64,000 nucleotides of DNA from the NCBI RefSeq assembly GCF_044344315.1, contig NZ_JBIJDC010000005.1, forward strand, positions 15,716 to 79,715. The letters run 5' to 3'. Shown piece after piece: positions 1 through 8,204 of the stretch (the first letter of the stretch is position 1; every line of letters starts with the position of its first letter). Position numbers and translations under genes: made by a program. The notes under the pieces were generated by a model. That model was not told the origin of the DNA. It saw only the letters and a program-made list of their open reading frames with translations, and did no database searches. Source of the stretch: Zoogloea sp044344315. Its GTDB lineage: Bacteria; Pseudomonadota; Gammaproteobacteria; Burkholderiales; Rhodocyclaceae.

Positions 1-114
1 ACCACCCTGGCGCAGCTTGAAACCAATATTGATGCCTGCGCGCGCCGCCTGGATGCCGGGATCCTGCGGGAGATCGAGGCCGTTCATCTCCAGTTTCCCA
101 GCCCGGCGCCGTAA
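1..114 (+). CDS. Aldo/keto reductase, C-terminal end only
   Basis: An open frame enters from the left edge and stops at a TAA after 37 codons. The residues resemble the C-terminal helix of Tas/YajO-type aldo/keto reductases: a T-x-x-Q-L-x-x-N-I start, an acidic L-x-E-I-E-A-V-H stretch and a P-x-P-A-P end. These enzymes reduce aldehydes and ketones with NADPH in the cytoplasm. The catalytic tetrad lies outside the window, so the family call rests on the tail alone. Confidence 0.55.
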   Translation, partial: TTLAQLETNIDACARRLDAGILREIEAVHLQFPSPAP

Positions 115-171
115 ATTCATATTGACTGCGGTAAAGCGTTGCGGAGCAGAAATGGTTGCACGGAGGATGTG

Positions 172-1707
172 TTGAAGGAAATCGTGGCGGCGCAGGATCT
201 GCGTGCTGGCATGTTTGTGTCGGAACTTGATCGTCCGTGGTTGGAGTCGCCTTTCTTGATGCAGGGTTTCCTGATTGAAGACGAGGCGACATTGCTGCAG
301 CTCCGGCAGGTGTGTCGCTTTGTTTACGTGGATCGTGCCCGGTCGGTGGGGGATGCCTGGCGGAGTGCACCTGAGGCACCTGCGGGAGGTGCTGCGGAGC
401 GGCAGCCGGCGGCGTTGGGATCTTTCGTAATCAAGCCGGAGCAGCGACGTCAGCCACTCGACTTTTTCGCCCTGCTCAAGTCACTGCGAGGCCTGACAGC
501 AGAGGTCGTCACGCCGCGGGAGGGTGATGAGGGTGACGCAGCGCCATGGTTCCGGCGCTATCCCCAGGCGGGTGATCCCCGCCGGCAAGTTGTAGGCGAG
601 CGACTCCCCGAGCGTCGCGCCAGAAGCCCGTTGGCCGCGTCGCCGCTGGTGACCATCTACGATGAACGTCCTGGCCGTCCCTCGGGAAGGAGTGGGGGCT
701 ACGATGCCAGCGCCAAGGGCTCCGGGCCTGCCGGGATGAGTTTCGTAGAGCCAAGCACGTCACTGGATGAGGAGATCATCACCGCACTGCCCGTGGTGAC
801 CCGGGTGCAGGGCTTGCTGGCGGAGATCGCCAAGGATGTCCAGAGCAACCTGAGCCCGGATCTGGAGCGCCTCCGCGGTGTGGTTTCGGAGATGGTGCTG
901 AGCATCGTCCGCAATCCGGACGCGCTGCTGTGGCTGCTGCGCCTGAAGAAGACCGACCAGTACAGCTACGACCATTCCCTGGACGTCGCTGCCCACGTGA
1001 TGATCTTTGGCCGCGCCTTGGGGCTCGGCGAGGATTCGATCACCACTCTGGGGATGGCCGGGGTGCTTCAGGATATCGGAAAGCTGCGCCTGCCCCCGCG
1101 CCTGCTCCACAAGACCGGGCCCCTGTCGCCCCGCGAGTATGCGATCTTCAAAACCCACGTGGATTTTTCCCTGCATATCCTTGCGGCATGTCCCCATGCC
1201 ACGCCCCAGATGATCGATATCATCGCGCGTCATCACGAGCGGTGCGACGGCAGTGGTTACCCGGCCGGGCTGAAGGGGGATGATCTTGGGCTGATGGCCG
1301 AGATTGCCGGCATCTGCGATGTTTACTGTGCCATGACCCGGGAGCGGTCCTATGGCGTCGCGGTGAGTTCTCAGGATGCATTGGATGTCGTTCGGGGGCT
1401 GCGGGGAAAGAGTTTCTCGGACAGTACGGTGGATCAGTTCGTCCAGTGCATCGGCCTGTACCCGGTGGGTACGCTGGTTGAGCTCAATTCGGGCGAGGTC
1501 GCGGTCGTTGTCTCCCAGAACCGGATCCGCCGCCTCAAGCCCCGGGTGATGATCCTGCTCGGACCTGACAAGAAGCCGAACGCCTATCCAAAGACCCTGG
1601 ATCTCCTCTACGACCCAACCTGTGCCACCGGCGAACCCTATGAAATTGTCCGGGCGCTTCCGCCCGGTGCATTCGGGGTTGAGTCGTCGGCTTTCTATCT
1701 CGCATGA
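172..1707 (+). CDS. DUF3391/HD-GYP domain protein with altered HD motif
   Basis: The 511-residue protein has an N-terminal DUF3391-like region (about 1-130; GMFVSELDRPWL near the start), a variable linker, and an HD-GYP domain (about 235-450). HD-GYP proteins hydrolyse cyclic di-GMP. The GYP part is intact (HHERCDGSGYP, GYP at 362-364) and an upstream conserved His (SYDHS) is present. The HD pair itself reads Q-D (LQDIGK, Q at about 300), so a metal ligand is replaced. I chose TTG 172 because GGAGG lies 5 bases before it; an in-frame TTG at 139 has no such site. The stop overlaps the next start (ATGA), so the two genes are translationally coupled. It may be a weak or inactive phosphodiesterase or a receptor. 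Confidence 0.85.
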   Translation: MKEIVAAQDLRAGMFVSELDRPWLESPFLMQGFLIEDEATLLQLRQVCRFVYVDRARSVGDAWRSAPEAPAGGAAERQPAALGSFVIKPEQRRQPLDFFALLKSLRGLTAEVVTPREGDEGDAAPWFRRYPQAGDPRRQVVGERLPERRARSPLAASPLVTIYDERPGRPSGRSGGYDASAKGSGPAGMSFVEPSTSLDEEIITALPVVTRVQGLLAEIAKDVQSNLSPDLERLRGVVSEMVLSIVRNPDALLWLLRLKKTDQYSYDHSLDVAAHVMIFGRALGLGEDSITTLGMAGVLQDIGKLRLPPRLLHKTGPLSPREYAIFKTHVDFSLHILAACPHATPQMIDIIARHHERCDGSGYPAGLKGDDLGLMAEIAGICDVYCAMTRERSYGVAVSSQDALDVVRGLRGKSFSDSTVDQFVQCIGLYPVGTLVELNSGEVAVVVSQNRIRRLKPRVMILLGPDKKPNAYPKTLDLLYDPTCATGEPYEIVRALPPGAFGVESSAFYLA

Positions 1708-3512
1708 ATACCCTTGCGCCGCATCTGGTGCGGCCCCCTAATTCGGCCATGGACGAGGACGCCCTCGCGCGTCTCCTGCTGCGCTATGGCGTCGGGCAGG
1801 GTGAGCAGGCGGCTGTGCGGGCCTTCGGGCGGATCATCCGCGCCGGCGAGCTGGAGGAGGCCCTCCTGTCGCGCTTCGATCTTGGTGAGGCCGCGGTGGG
1901 TGTTGAGCCCTCCCTGAGGGCTTTCTGCACTGAACTGGCACGGATCACCGAGTGGGACTTCACCCCCGCCTGGCCGGCCCGGTTGGTGGATCTGTGGTCA
2001 GAGTGCTATCTGGGCGGGGCTGTGGCGGAGTTTCCCTTCATCGCCATCGAGGCCCTGATGGCGTCGTGCCAGCTGCATCTGTTCAGCGATCGAGCCATGG
2101 TCCATCGCCTTGAGCTCGACATCCTGACAGCCCTCGTACGTCTGGGGTGGTGCCTGGGGGGCCTGCTGTCCGAGGTGTCCATCGATCATGAGCAAACCTT
2201 CCGGCTTAATGCCGAGGACGGCGATGCGGTCCTCGGCATTCCCAACCGGCGACGCTTTCTGACGCTGCTTGCCGATGGTCTGTCACGTGTTGCCGATGGG
2301 CAGGCGGTGGGGCTGCTGGTGCTGGACATCGAGTGGGGGCGCTCGGTGGATGTCCTGGCCATGGACGAGCGCGATCACCTGCGCCTGGCCCTCTCGGATG
2401 CCATGCGGGCGGTGCTGCGATCGAACGATATCCTGTGTGCCCTCGGCGACGATCAATGGGCTGTCATCCTGCCGGCGCTGCAGCACCCGGCCCAGGTGTC
2501 CCTGGCCGGAAGCAAGCTGGTTGACGCCTGCGAAGTCTTGCGCGGTAACAACTTCCCCGGGCAGCGGGGGCGCTTCCATGCGGGTGGCGCCTGGGCGCCG
2601 GAGCATGCTGCCGACCCGCTCGGTCTGGTGCATGCGGCGCGAGCGGCCCTGGTGGCGGCGAAGGCTTCCGGTCGGGCCTTTGACCTCTATTGTTCAGAAA
2701 CGGCCGCCCGCAGCCATGGCGATGCGGGTTTCGAGTCGGAAGTGGCCCGGGCCCTGGAGGCACGCCAGTTTCAGTTACACCTCCAGCCCCAGGTCGAGTT
2801 GCCTTCGCGCCGGCTCGTCGGGGCCGAGGCTCTGCTGCGTTGGCGGCGGGAGGGGCGGGGGTTCGCATCGCCGCCCGACATCCTGCAGGTTCTTGAGCGT
2901 ATCGGTCTGATGGCGGAGCTGTCGCGCTGGGTGATCCAGCAGGCCGCCCAGGTGCTGGCCACGCTGGCTGCGGCCGGGTGCGAGGTGGCGGTGTCCGTGA
3001 ATCTCGTGGCCGAAGATCTGAAGGATCCGGAACTGCCTCTCTTTATCCGGCAAACCTGCGAAACCTGGCGGGTACAGGAATCCCGCATGTGTTTCGAGCT
3101 TACCGAGGGTGGTCTGGTATCTCGGGACGGGATGTCCGCGCGCAACCTGGAGGCCCTGCGTGTGGGCGGCGGCCGTCTGGCCCTGGATGATTTCGGGACA
3201 GGCTATTCGTCCATGGACTATCTGCGTCGCCTGCCAGTGGACGAACTCAAGCTCGACAAATCCTTTGTCGAACGCATCACTATCACCGATAACGATCGTG
3301 CGATCGTCGAACTGATGGTGCGTATTGCCCACACCTTTGGTCTTGAGGTGGTGGCCGAAGGGGTTGAGGACGCAGCCACCGAGGCGGTACTCAACGAGAT
3401 GGGCTGTGACCGGGCTCAGGGCTACCTTTATGCGCCTGCCATGCCCATCGAGCAGTTCATTGCCTGGTGGAAGTCACGCCGTGATGCGCTGGTGGGCACC
3501 GAGACGCCCTGA
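1704..3512 (+). CDS. GGDEF/EAL protein; EAL looks active, GGDEF degenerate
   Basis: This 602-residue protein has an N-terminal region of unknown type (1-170), a GGDEF domain (about 175-325) and an EAL domain (about 335-590). The GGDEF signature is GDDQW at about 248-252, so diguanylate cyclase activity is unlikely. The EAL domain keeps the expected residues: EALLRW at about 375, SVNL, ELTEG, DDFGTGYSS, ELKLDK, AEGVE and AQGYLY. It should hydrolyse cyclic di-GMP. No transmembrane segment is evident, so it is probably cytoplasmic. It overlaps the HD-GYP gene by 4 bases, so two c-di-GMP-turnover-type proteins are made together. Confidence 0.9.
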   Translation: MNTLAPHLVRPPNSAMDEDALARLLLRYGVGQGEQAAVRAFGRIIRAGELEEALLSRFDLGEAAVGVEPSLRAFCTELARITEWDFTPAWPARLVDLWSECYLGGAVAEFPFIAIEALMASCQLHLFSDRAMVHRLELDILTALVRLGWCLGGLLSEVSIDHEQTFRLNAEDGDAVLGIPNRRRFLTLLADGLSRVADGQAVGLLVLDIEWGRSVDVLAMDERDHLRLALSDAMRAVLRSNDILCALGDDQWAVILPALQHPAQVSLAGSKLVDACEVLRGNNFPGQRGRFHAGGAWAPEHAADPLGLVHAARAALVAAKASGRAFDLYCSETAARSHGDAGFESEVARALEARQFQLHLQPQVELPSRRLVGAEALLRWRREGRGFASPPDILQVLERIGLMAELSRWVIQQAAQVLATLAAAGCEVAVSVNLVAEDLKDPELPLFIRQTCETWRVQESRMCFELTEGGLVSRDGMSARNLEALRVGGGRLALDDFGTGYSSMDYLRRLPVDELKLDKSFVERITITDNDRAIVELMVRIAHTFGLEVVAEGVEDAATEAVLNEMGCDRAQGYLYAPAMPIEQFIAWWKSRRDALVGTETP

Positions 3513-3530
3513 GCCACGTTCTGTTTCGGC

Positions 3531-4013
3531 TTATTCCCGGGGTTTACGCCGCTTGCGCGTTTCGGGTTCGGGCGCAGGATCGGCTTCCGCCTTGGCCGCG
3601 CTTTCGCTGTCGGCATGGTCGCCGCCATCGCCGTCCGCCGAGGCAGAGTGATCTTTTCCGGCATCGGTGTCGCCGTGATCTGCCGCTTTCTTCTTCTTTT
3701 TGGACGAGGGCGGGGCGGGCGGCGGGGGAGGCGGAAGCAGAGGTACGACTTCGGCGATCTTGTTCTCCACCATGTAGTCGTTCATTTCCTTCCAGCCCGC
3801 AAACACGGCCGCCTTCGACGCGGTCGTGTTGAGGGTGTAGCAGTCCTCGATGGCACGCCCGGCATGGCGACAGGCGCTGCCGATGGCCTTGCCGTCGGCT
3901 TCGGCCTGGGCACTGGCTTTGGCAGGGTCCGGAATCCCGAGCTGCTCGCAGCCCCCCGTGACGGCAGCACAGGTAGCCAGGGCCAGCATGAAGCGAAGAG
4001 ACGGTTTTGTCAT
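3531..4013 (-). CDS. Small lipoprotein with Pro and Lys/Asp-rich tail
   Basis: The 160-residue product starts with a signal peptide ending in a lipobox (AVTGGC, Cys about 22), so it should be lipid-anchored. The middle part contains two Cys (SACRHAG and EDCYTL) and a conserved-looking NDYMVENKIAEVVP stretch. The C-terminal half is low complexity: a run of prolines, a Lys run, then Asp/Ala/Glu-rich sequence ending in basic residues. The low-complexity tail could span periplasm or touch envelope polymers, but no function can be assigned. It converges on the EAL gene, with 18 bases between stops. Confidence 0.75.
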   Translation of the reverse strand: MTKPSLRFMLALATCAAVTGGCEQLGIPDPAKASAQAEADGKAIGSACRHAGRAIEDCYTLNTTASKAAVFAGWKEMNDYMVENKIAEVVPLLPPPPPPAPPSSKKKKKAADHGDTDAGKDHSASADGDGGDHADSESAAKAEADPAPEPETRKRRKPRE

Positions 4014-4114
4014 GGCGCAGGGGGCGATGTTGCTTTGAAGGGTCTACGGCCCCGAGGCTTCCGACTTGAATCCCGCTCCCGCAAACAGCCCTGCTGTTCG
4101 AGCCTCGTTCTCCT

Positions 4115-4120
4115 TATAAT
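4115..4120 (+). promoter_or_regulatory. Candidate -10 element before ugpB
   Basis: A perfect TATAAT lies 42 bases upstream of the ugpB start. The hexamer 17 bases further upstream (TGCTGT) is a poor -35 match, so this may depend on an activator. Confidence 0.4.
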
Positions 4121-4162
4121 TATGGGCTGACCTACCTTCTTCCGTCCGTGGACAGGATCCCC

Positions 4163-5455
4163 ATGAATATGCTCAATCGCGGCGCCCTGTGCGTTGCCAT
4201 CGCCACCCTGTTTTCCGCCCATGCCGTGGCGGCGCCCAAGAAACCCGCTGCCAAGCCGGCTGCTGCCGCGGCAGCCCCGGTTGCCGTCAAGGACATCGAG
4301 TTGGTGCATACGCTCGGCGCCGACAAGGGGGCCCAGTTGCAGAAGCTGGTGGACCGCTATAACGCGGCTCATCCCCAGGCCAAGGTTGTGCTGCACGACC
4401 GCGCCTGGAACGAGGGCAGCCTCCCGCACCTGATGATCCTGGGTGAGCGTGATCTGACCAGCTTCCTCGCCGGCCCGCAGCGCTACCGTCCGCTGCACCA
4501 GGTCATGAAGGATTCCGGTGAGCGCTTCGAAACCCTGCGCGCCCCGGCCATGATGACGCCGACCCCGATCGACAGCGCCAACCGTCTGGTCGCCCTGCCG
4601 GTAGGTTTGTCTACCCCGGTGATGTTCTACAACAAGCAGGCATTCCGCGAAGCCGGCCTCGACCCCGAAACCGCACCCAAGACCTGGCAGGGCCTGCAGG
4701 CTGACCTCGGCAAGCTGGTGGCAGCCGGCCAGGCCTGCCCCTATACCACTGCCCAGCCGGCGTGGATTCTTGTTGAGAACATGAGTGCCTGGCACAACGA
4801 GCCGGTGGTCACCGAAGGCAAGAAGGCCTCCCTCGCCATCAACGGCATGCTCGAAGTCAAGCATGTGGCCATGCTGTCCTCGTGGGTCAAGGCCCGCTAC
4901 CTCCACCTCTTTGGCCGCGAGGATGAGGCCACCGAGCGCTTCGCCAAGGGGGAGTGTGCCGTGCTGACGGCGCCGTCCGGTGCCTGGCCCACGCTCAAGC
5001 GTCAGGCGTCCTTCGATGTCGGTGTGGCCAGCCTGCCTTACCACGAGGACTACTACGGTGCGCCCCAGAACACCCTCGCCGATGGCCCGGCCATGTGGAT
5101 CGGTGCGGGCAAGAGCCCTGCCGAGTACAAGGCCGTGGCGCGTTTCATCAACTTCTGGCTGACAGCCGAGAGCCAGGTGGAGTGGCAGCGTAATGCGGGC
5201 TACCTACCCCTCAACCGTGCGGGTCTGCTGGCCTCCGAGAGCCGCCTGCTGGCGGCCGATCTGCTCAACATCCATGTCGGTGTCCAGCAACTCACCCACA
5301 AGAAGGTCACGGCGATCAGCAAGGCCAGCGCCTATCCCCAGCGCGCTGCCGTGCGCAAGATCATCGAGGAGGAGCTCGAGTCGGTCTGGGAAGACCGCAA
5401 GCCTTCCAAGCTGGCCCTCGACACCGCAGTGGCCCGCTCCCGTCAGCTGGACTGA
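4163..5455 (+). CDS. ugpB: UgpB-like ABC transporter substrate-binding protein
   Basis: This 430-residue protein has a signal peptide (about 1-26, ending HAVAA) and an Ala/Pro-rich linker, then the fold of the sn-glycerol-3-phosphate binding protein UgpB. Matching stretches include STPVMFYNKQAFREAGLDPE, the W-I-L-V-E-N-x-S-A-W segment, the GECAV/TAPSG stretch, and EEELESVW...ALDTAVAR near the end. ATG 4163 was chosen over GTG 4148 because AGGA precedes it and the signal peptide follows. It should bind a phosphodiester or polyol ligand in the periplasm. ugpQ starts 8 bases after its stop, but the permease and ATPase genes (ugpA, ugpE, ugpC) are absent here. Confidence 0.85.
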   Translation: MNMLNRGALCVAIATLFSAHAVAAPKKPAAKPAAAAAAPVAVKDIELVHTLGADKGAQLQKLVDRYNAAHPQAKVVLHDRAWNEGSLPHLMILGERDLTSFLAGPQRYRPLHQVMKDSGERFETLRAPAMMTPTPIDSANRLVALPVGLSTPVMFYNKQAFREAGLDPETAPKTWQGLQADLGKLVAAGQACPYTTAQPAWILVENMSAWHNEPVVTEGKKASLAINGMLEVKHVAMLSSWVKARYLHLFGREDEATERFAKGECAVLTAPSGAWPTLKRQASFDVGVASLPYHEDYYGAPQNTLADGPAMWIGAGKSPAEYKAVARFINFWLTAESQVEWQRNAGYLPLNRAGLLASESRLLAADLLNIHVGVQQLTHKKVTAISKASAYPQRAAVRKIIEEELESVWEDRKPSKLALDTAVARSRQLD

Positions 5456-5463
5456 TCCCGTCG

Positions 5464-6219
5464 ATGTCCGGGTGGCTCTGGCCGCTGCTGCTGGCCCATC
5501 GCTGCGGTGGCGCCCATGCTCCCGAGAACACCCTGGCCGGGCTGCTTGTTGCCGCCCGGTTGGGGTGTCGGGCGGTCGAGTTCGACGTGATGCTGTCCCG
5601 GGACAAGGTCCCGGTATTGATTCACGATGAGACCCTGATGCGTACCGCCGGGGTTCCCGGAGCGGTTCCCGACCTGAGCGCCGTGCAGTTGCAGGCCACG
5701 GACGTGGGGCAGCATTTTCATCCGGCCTTTGGCGGCGAGATGATCCCCACCCTGGAAGCCGCCCTCGCTGCCTGCCGCCAGCTGGGATTAGCCGCCAATG
5801 TTGAGATCAAGCCCGCAGTTGGTCTTGAGGCCGAAACAGGTTCAGTCGTCGGTGCGCAGATCCAGGCCATGCCGGCGGACGAGTGCCCCGCAGTGTTGCT
5901 GTCCTCCTTCTGTGCCGAGGCCTTGCAAGCTGCGGCGCAGCGGGCGCCGGGCCTGCCCCGGGCCCTGCTTGTCGAAGGGTATTCTCCGGAAAGCCTGGTG
6001 TTTGCCCGCCAGCTCGGCTGCGTGTCACTCAATATGGGCTTGTCGGGGCTTGAGGCGGTGCATGTGAAAGCAGTCCTTTCCGCCGGGCTGCGGGTGATGG
6101 TCTATACCGTCAATACACAGGAAGCAGCCAGGCGCCTTGTTGACTGGGGCGTCTGTGGTCTTTTTTCCGATCGGCCTGATTTGTTGCGGGCCCTCGATAC
6201 CGAAGTCGGATTTCGCTGA
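5464..6219 (+). CDS. ugpQ: Glycerophosphodiester phosphodiesterase
   Basis: This 251-residue protein is a GDPD-family enzyme hydrolysing glycerophosphodiesters to glycerol-3-phosphate and an alcohol. Family motifs are clear: AHRCGG and APENT near the start, VEFDVMLSRD, VLIHDETL and VEIKP. A C-terminal GLFSDRPDLL segment is typical of UgpQ. There is no signal peptide, so it acts in the cytoplasm. It sits 8 bases after ugpB and probably shares its transcript, consistent with uptake then breakdown of the same compounds. Confidence 0.9.
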   Translation: MSGWLWPLLLAHRCGGAHAPENTLAGLLVAARLGCRAVEFDVMLSRDKVPVLIHDETLMRTAGVPGAVPDLSAVQLQATDVGQHFHPAFGGEMIPTLEAALAACRQLGLAANVEIKPAVGLEAETGSVVGAQIQAMPADECPAVLLSSFCAEALQAAAQRAPGLPRALLVEGYSPESLVFARQLGCVSLNMGLSGLEAVHVKAVLSAGLRVMVYTVNTQEAARRLVDWGVCGLFSDRPDLLRALDTEVGFR

Positions 6220-6227
6220 ATTGCATT

Positions 6228-6250
6228 GATCCCGGCGGCTTGACGGGATC
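6228..6250 (+). other. Stem-loop between ugpQ and ispB
   Basis: GATCCCG and CGGGATC form a perfect 7-bp stem with a 9-base loop just after ugpQ. No T run follows directly (a run of six T comes about 22 bases later), so a simple terminator is not convincing; it may stabilise the ugpQ 3' end. Confidence 0.35.
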
Positions 6251-6295
6251 GCAGTCGGCCCCTACCATCGCGTTTTTTCTAGTCTGGGCATTGCC

Positions 6296-7264
6296 TTGTC
6301 TCTCTCGCAGCTTTACGCGCCGATCGCCGAAGACATGACGGCGCTCGATGCCGTCATCCGGGATCGTCTCTACTCCGACGTGGTTCTCATCCGCCAGGTG
6401 GCCGAGTACATCATCGGCAGCGGCGGCAAGCGCCTGCGTCCCGCCATGGTGCTGTTCACTGCCGGTGCCGCCGGCTACAGGGGCAGCTATCACCGCGAGC
6501 TGGCGGCGGTGGTGGAATTCATCCATACCGCAACCCTCCTGCACGATGACGTCGTCGACGAATCCGAATTGCGGCGCGGGAACAAGACGGCCAACGCCAT
6601 GTTCGGCAATGCCGCCTCGGTTCTGGTGGGCGACTTCCTCTATTCGCGTGCCTTCCAGATGATGGTCGGCGCCGACAACATGAAGGTGATGCGCGTCCTT
6701 GCCGATGCCACCAACGTGATTGCCGAAGGCGAAGTCCTGCAGCTGCTCAACTGTCACAACGCGGATGTCGAGGTCGATGACTACCTGCGCGTGATCCGCT
6801 ACAAGACGGCCAAGCTCTTTGAAGCGGCGGCCCGGCTTGGCGGCATCCTGGGTGGCGTAGGGGAGGAGATGGAAGACAAGCTGGCGGCCTTCGGCATGCA
6901 TATCGGCACCGCCTTCCAGCTGATCGATGACGTCCTCGATTATTCGGGCGACGAAGCCGATACCGGCAAGCACATCGGCGACGATCTGGCCGAGGGCAAG
7001 CCGACCCTGCCGCTGATCCATGCCATGAAGCACGGCAGCCCCGAACACGCGGCTTGTGTGCGTAGTGCCATCGAAAATGGCGGTCGCGACGATTTTCCGG
7101 CTGTTCTGGAGGCAATTCGTGCCACCGGCGCCATCGAAGCGACCCGAAAAGTGGCTGAAGCCGAGGCAGAACTCGCTTTGAACGCGCTGGAAGCGCTTCC
7201 TGCTTCCATTTTCAAGGAATCCTTGATAGAATTGTCAAAGTTCGCAGTCGCACGGAAGTATTGA
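6296..7264 (+). CDS. ispB: Octaprenyl diphosphate synthase
   Basis: A 322-residue trans-polyprenyl synthase that extends farnesyl diphosphate with isopentenyl diphosphate to make the ubiquinone side chain. Both Asp-rich motifs are present: LLHDDVVDESELRRG and QLIDDVLDYSGD. GSGGKRLRP is the diphosphate-binding stretch, and the C-terminal KFAVARKY end is usual for the family. The start is a TTG; the sequence MSLSQLYAPIAEDM is the usual N-terminus, so this start is likely real. tRNA-Pro lies downstream. Confidence 0.92.
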   Translation: MSLSQLYAPIAEDMTALDAVIRDRLYSDVVLIRQVAEYIIGSGGKRLRPAMVLFTAGAAGYRGSYHRELAAVVEFIHTATLLHDDVVDESELRRGNKTANAMFGNAASVLVGDFLYSRAFQMMVGADNMKVMRVLADATNVIAEGEVLQLLNCHNADVEVDDYLRVIRYKTAKLFEAAARLGGILGGVGEEMEDKLAAFGMHIGTAFQLIDDVLDYSGDEADTGKHIGDDLAEGKPTLPLIHAMKHGSPEHAACVRSAIENGGRDDFPAVLEAIRATGAIEATRKVAEAEAELALNALEALPASIFKESLIELSKFAVARKY

Positions 7265-7287
7265 AGTCCGACGTGATTCAAAAAAGC

Positions 7288-7316
7288 TTTACAAAACGTC
7301 GGTTCTACAATATAAT
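7288..7316 (+). promoter_or_regulatory. Sigma-70 promoter of tRNA-Pro
   Basis: TTTACA and TATAAT are separated by exactly 17 bases. Transcription should begin near 7323, about 50 bases before the tRNA. Confidence 0.8.
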
Positions 7317-7374
7317 GTGCGGCTGTTTAGTTTTGAAGGTTAGCAAAACATCGCTGACCTGGTAGCGAAAGCGT

Positions 7375-7451
7375 CGGGGAATAGCTCAGCCTGGTAGAGC
7401 ACTGCGTTCGGGACGCAGGGGCCGGAGGTTCGAATCCTCTTTCCCCGACCA
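7375..7451 (+). tRNA. tRNA-Pro (anticodon CGG)
   Basis: A 77-base cloverleaf. The acceptor stem CGGGGAA pairs with TTCCCCG, the C1-G72 pair is typical of bacterial tRNA-Pro, the T arm has GGTTCGAATCC, and CCA is encoded. The anticodon stem CTGCG/CGCAG encloses TTCGGGA, giving anticodon CGG. Confidence 0.97.
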
Positions 7452-7492
7452 CCAATACCCGCCACACCGGTATCCCGAAACCGGCAGGCAAG

Positions 7493-7534
7493 AAAATGGA
7501 GCAAGTCCTCGCGACTTTGCTCCATTTTTCTTTT
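7493..7534 (+). terminator. Rho-independent terminator after tRNA-Pro
   Basis: AATGGAGCAAGTC and GACTTTGCTCCATT form a long stem with one bulged base, followed by a T-rich run to 7534. The A run at its left side would give a weaker T run on the other strand, so it may also end the leftward eCIS operon, whose last gene stops 37 bases away. Confidence 0.8.
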
Positions 7535-7570
7535 GCGCGGCCGCCATGTGGTCTTCGACCGCATGGCACG

Positions 7571-8191
7571 TCAGTTCTTCGCCATCCGCATCCCCCCAAA
7601 CAGCGCCTCATACGATTCCGCCACCGGGTACAGGTTGCCATGCCCCGTTGGGTTGGCCACTTGCCCGGGGTGGCGTTCTTCCCACATCAGCACCAGTTGG
7701 TCGATGTCGTGTTCTCCCACCGGAACACCGTCGGCAAGCAGATCCGCAACCATACGGTCGACGGCGGTGTCGTCGAGTTCCAGGTGTTCGTGGTCCCAGG
7801 CGTAAATCGCGCCGTCCTCTGGTGCCATCAGCAGCAGGCTCCCGCCTGCGTCGGTGGCGATGGGGAGGGCGGCGAGGGGCAGGCGGCCGTCGTAGGTGTC
7901 GTCGCGCAGGGCCAGGGCGTCCCAGTCTTCGGGGGCGCCGACAGCGTAGAGGATGTCCACAATGAAAACCGGCCCCAGGGGGCAACCGGCGGGCAACCCG
8001 ATGCTGACCCGCTGCTCGAAAGCACCGGCACCGTGCTCCGCAGAAAAGGTGATGAAGGCCTCGGGCAGCGTGACGCCGGCCTGGGCGGCCTGCTGGCGCA
8101 GGGCGTCCGGTGTCGGGCGCGGTGCCCGGGGGGCGAGGGGATAGAAGCCGAAACGGGTGATGGCAGCTTCGACGGCGGCGTTGCCGGGCAT
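7571..8191 (-). CDS. SMI1/KNR4 (SUKH) family immunity protein
   Basis: A 206-residue soluble protein resembling SUKH-superfamily immunity proteins. It has the early P-x-P-x-x-D-A-L-R-Q and G-V-T-L-P-E-A-F-I-T-F pattern, then a beta-rich core with AIYAWDHEH. SUKH proteins commonly bind and neutralise nuclease toxins of polymorphic toxin systems. The ATG at 8191 follows AGGAGA at a good distance. The stop of the upstream toxin gene is 13 bases before this start, the classic toxin-then-immunity arrangement, so it probably protects the producer from the WHH nuclease tip. It is the last gene of the leftward eCIS operon. Confidence 0.8.
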   Translation of the reverse strand: MPGNAAVEAAITRFGFYPLAPRAPRPTPDALRQQAAQAGVTLPEAFITFSAEHGAGAFEQRVSIGLPAGCPLGPVFIVDILYAVGAPEDWDALALRDDTYDGRLPLAALPIATDAGGSLLLMAPEDGAIYAWDHEHLELDDTAVDRMVADLLADGVPVGEHDIDQLVLMWEERHPGQVANPTGHGNLYPVAESYEALFGGMRMAKN

Positions 8192-8204
8192 GGACTGTCT
8201 CCTG

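Noticed and set aside
7267..7303. Inverted repeat after ispB as a terminator
   Set aside because: CCGACGT and ACGTCGG are far apart, no T run follows, and the right arm lies in the tRNA promoter spacer.
7327..7641. Leftward frame across tRNA-Pro with RGFEPPAP-type sequence
   Set aside because: It is the antisense translation of the tRNA, a common false gene.
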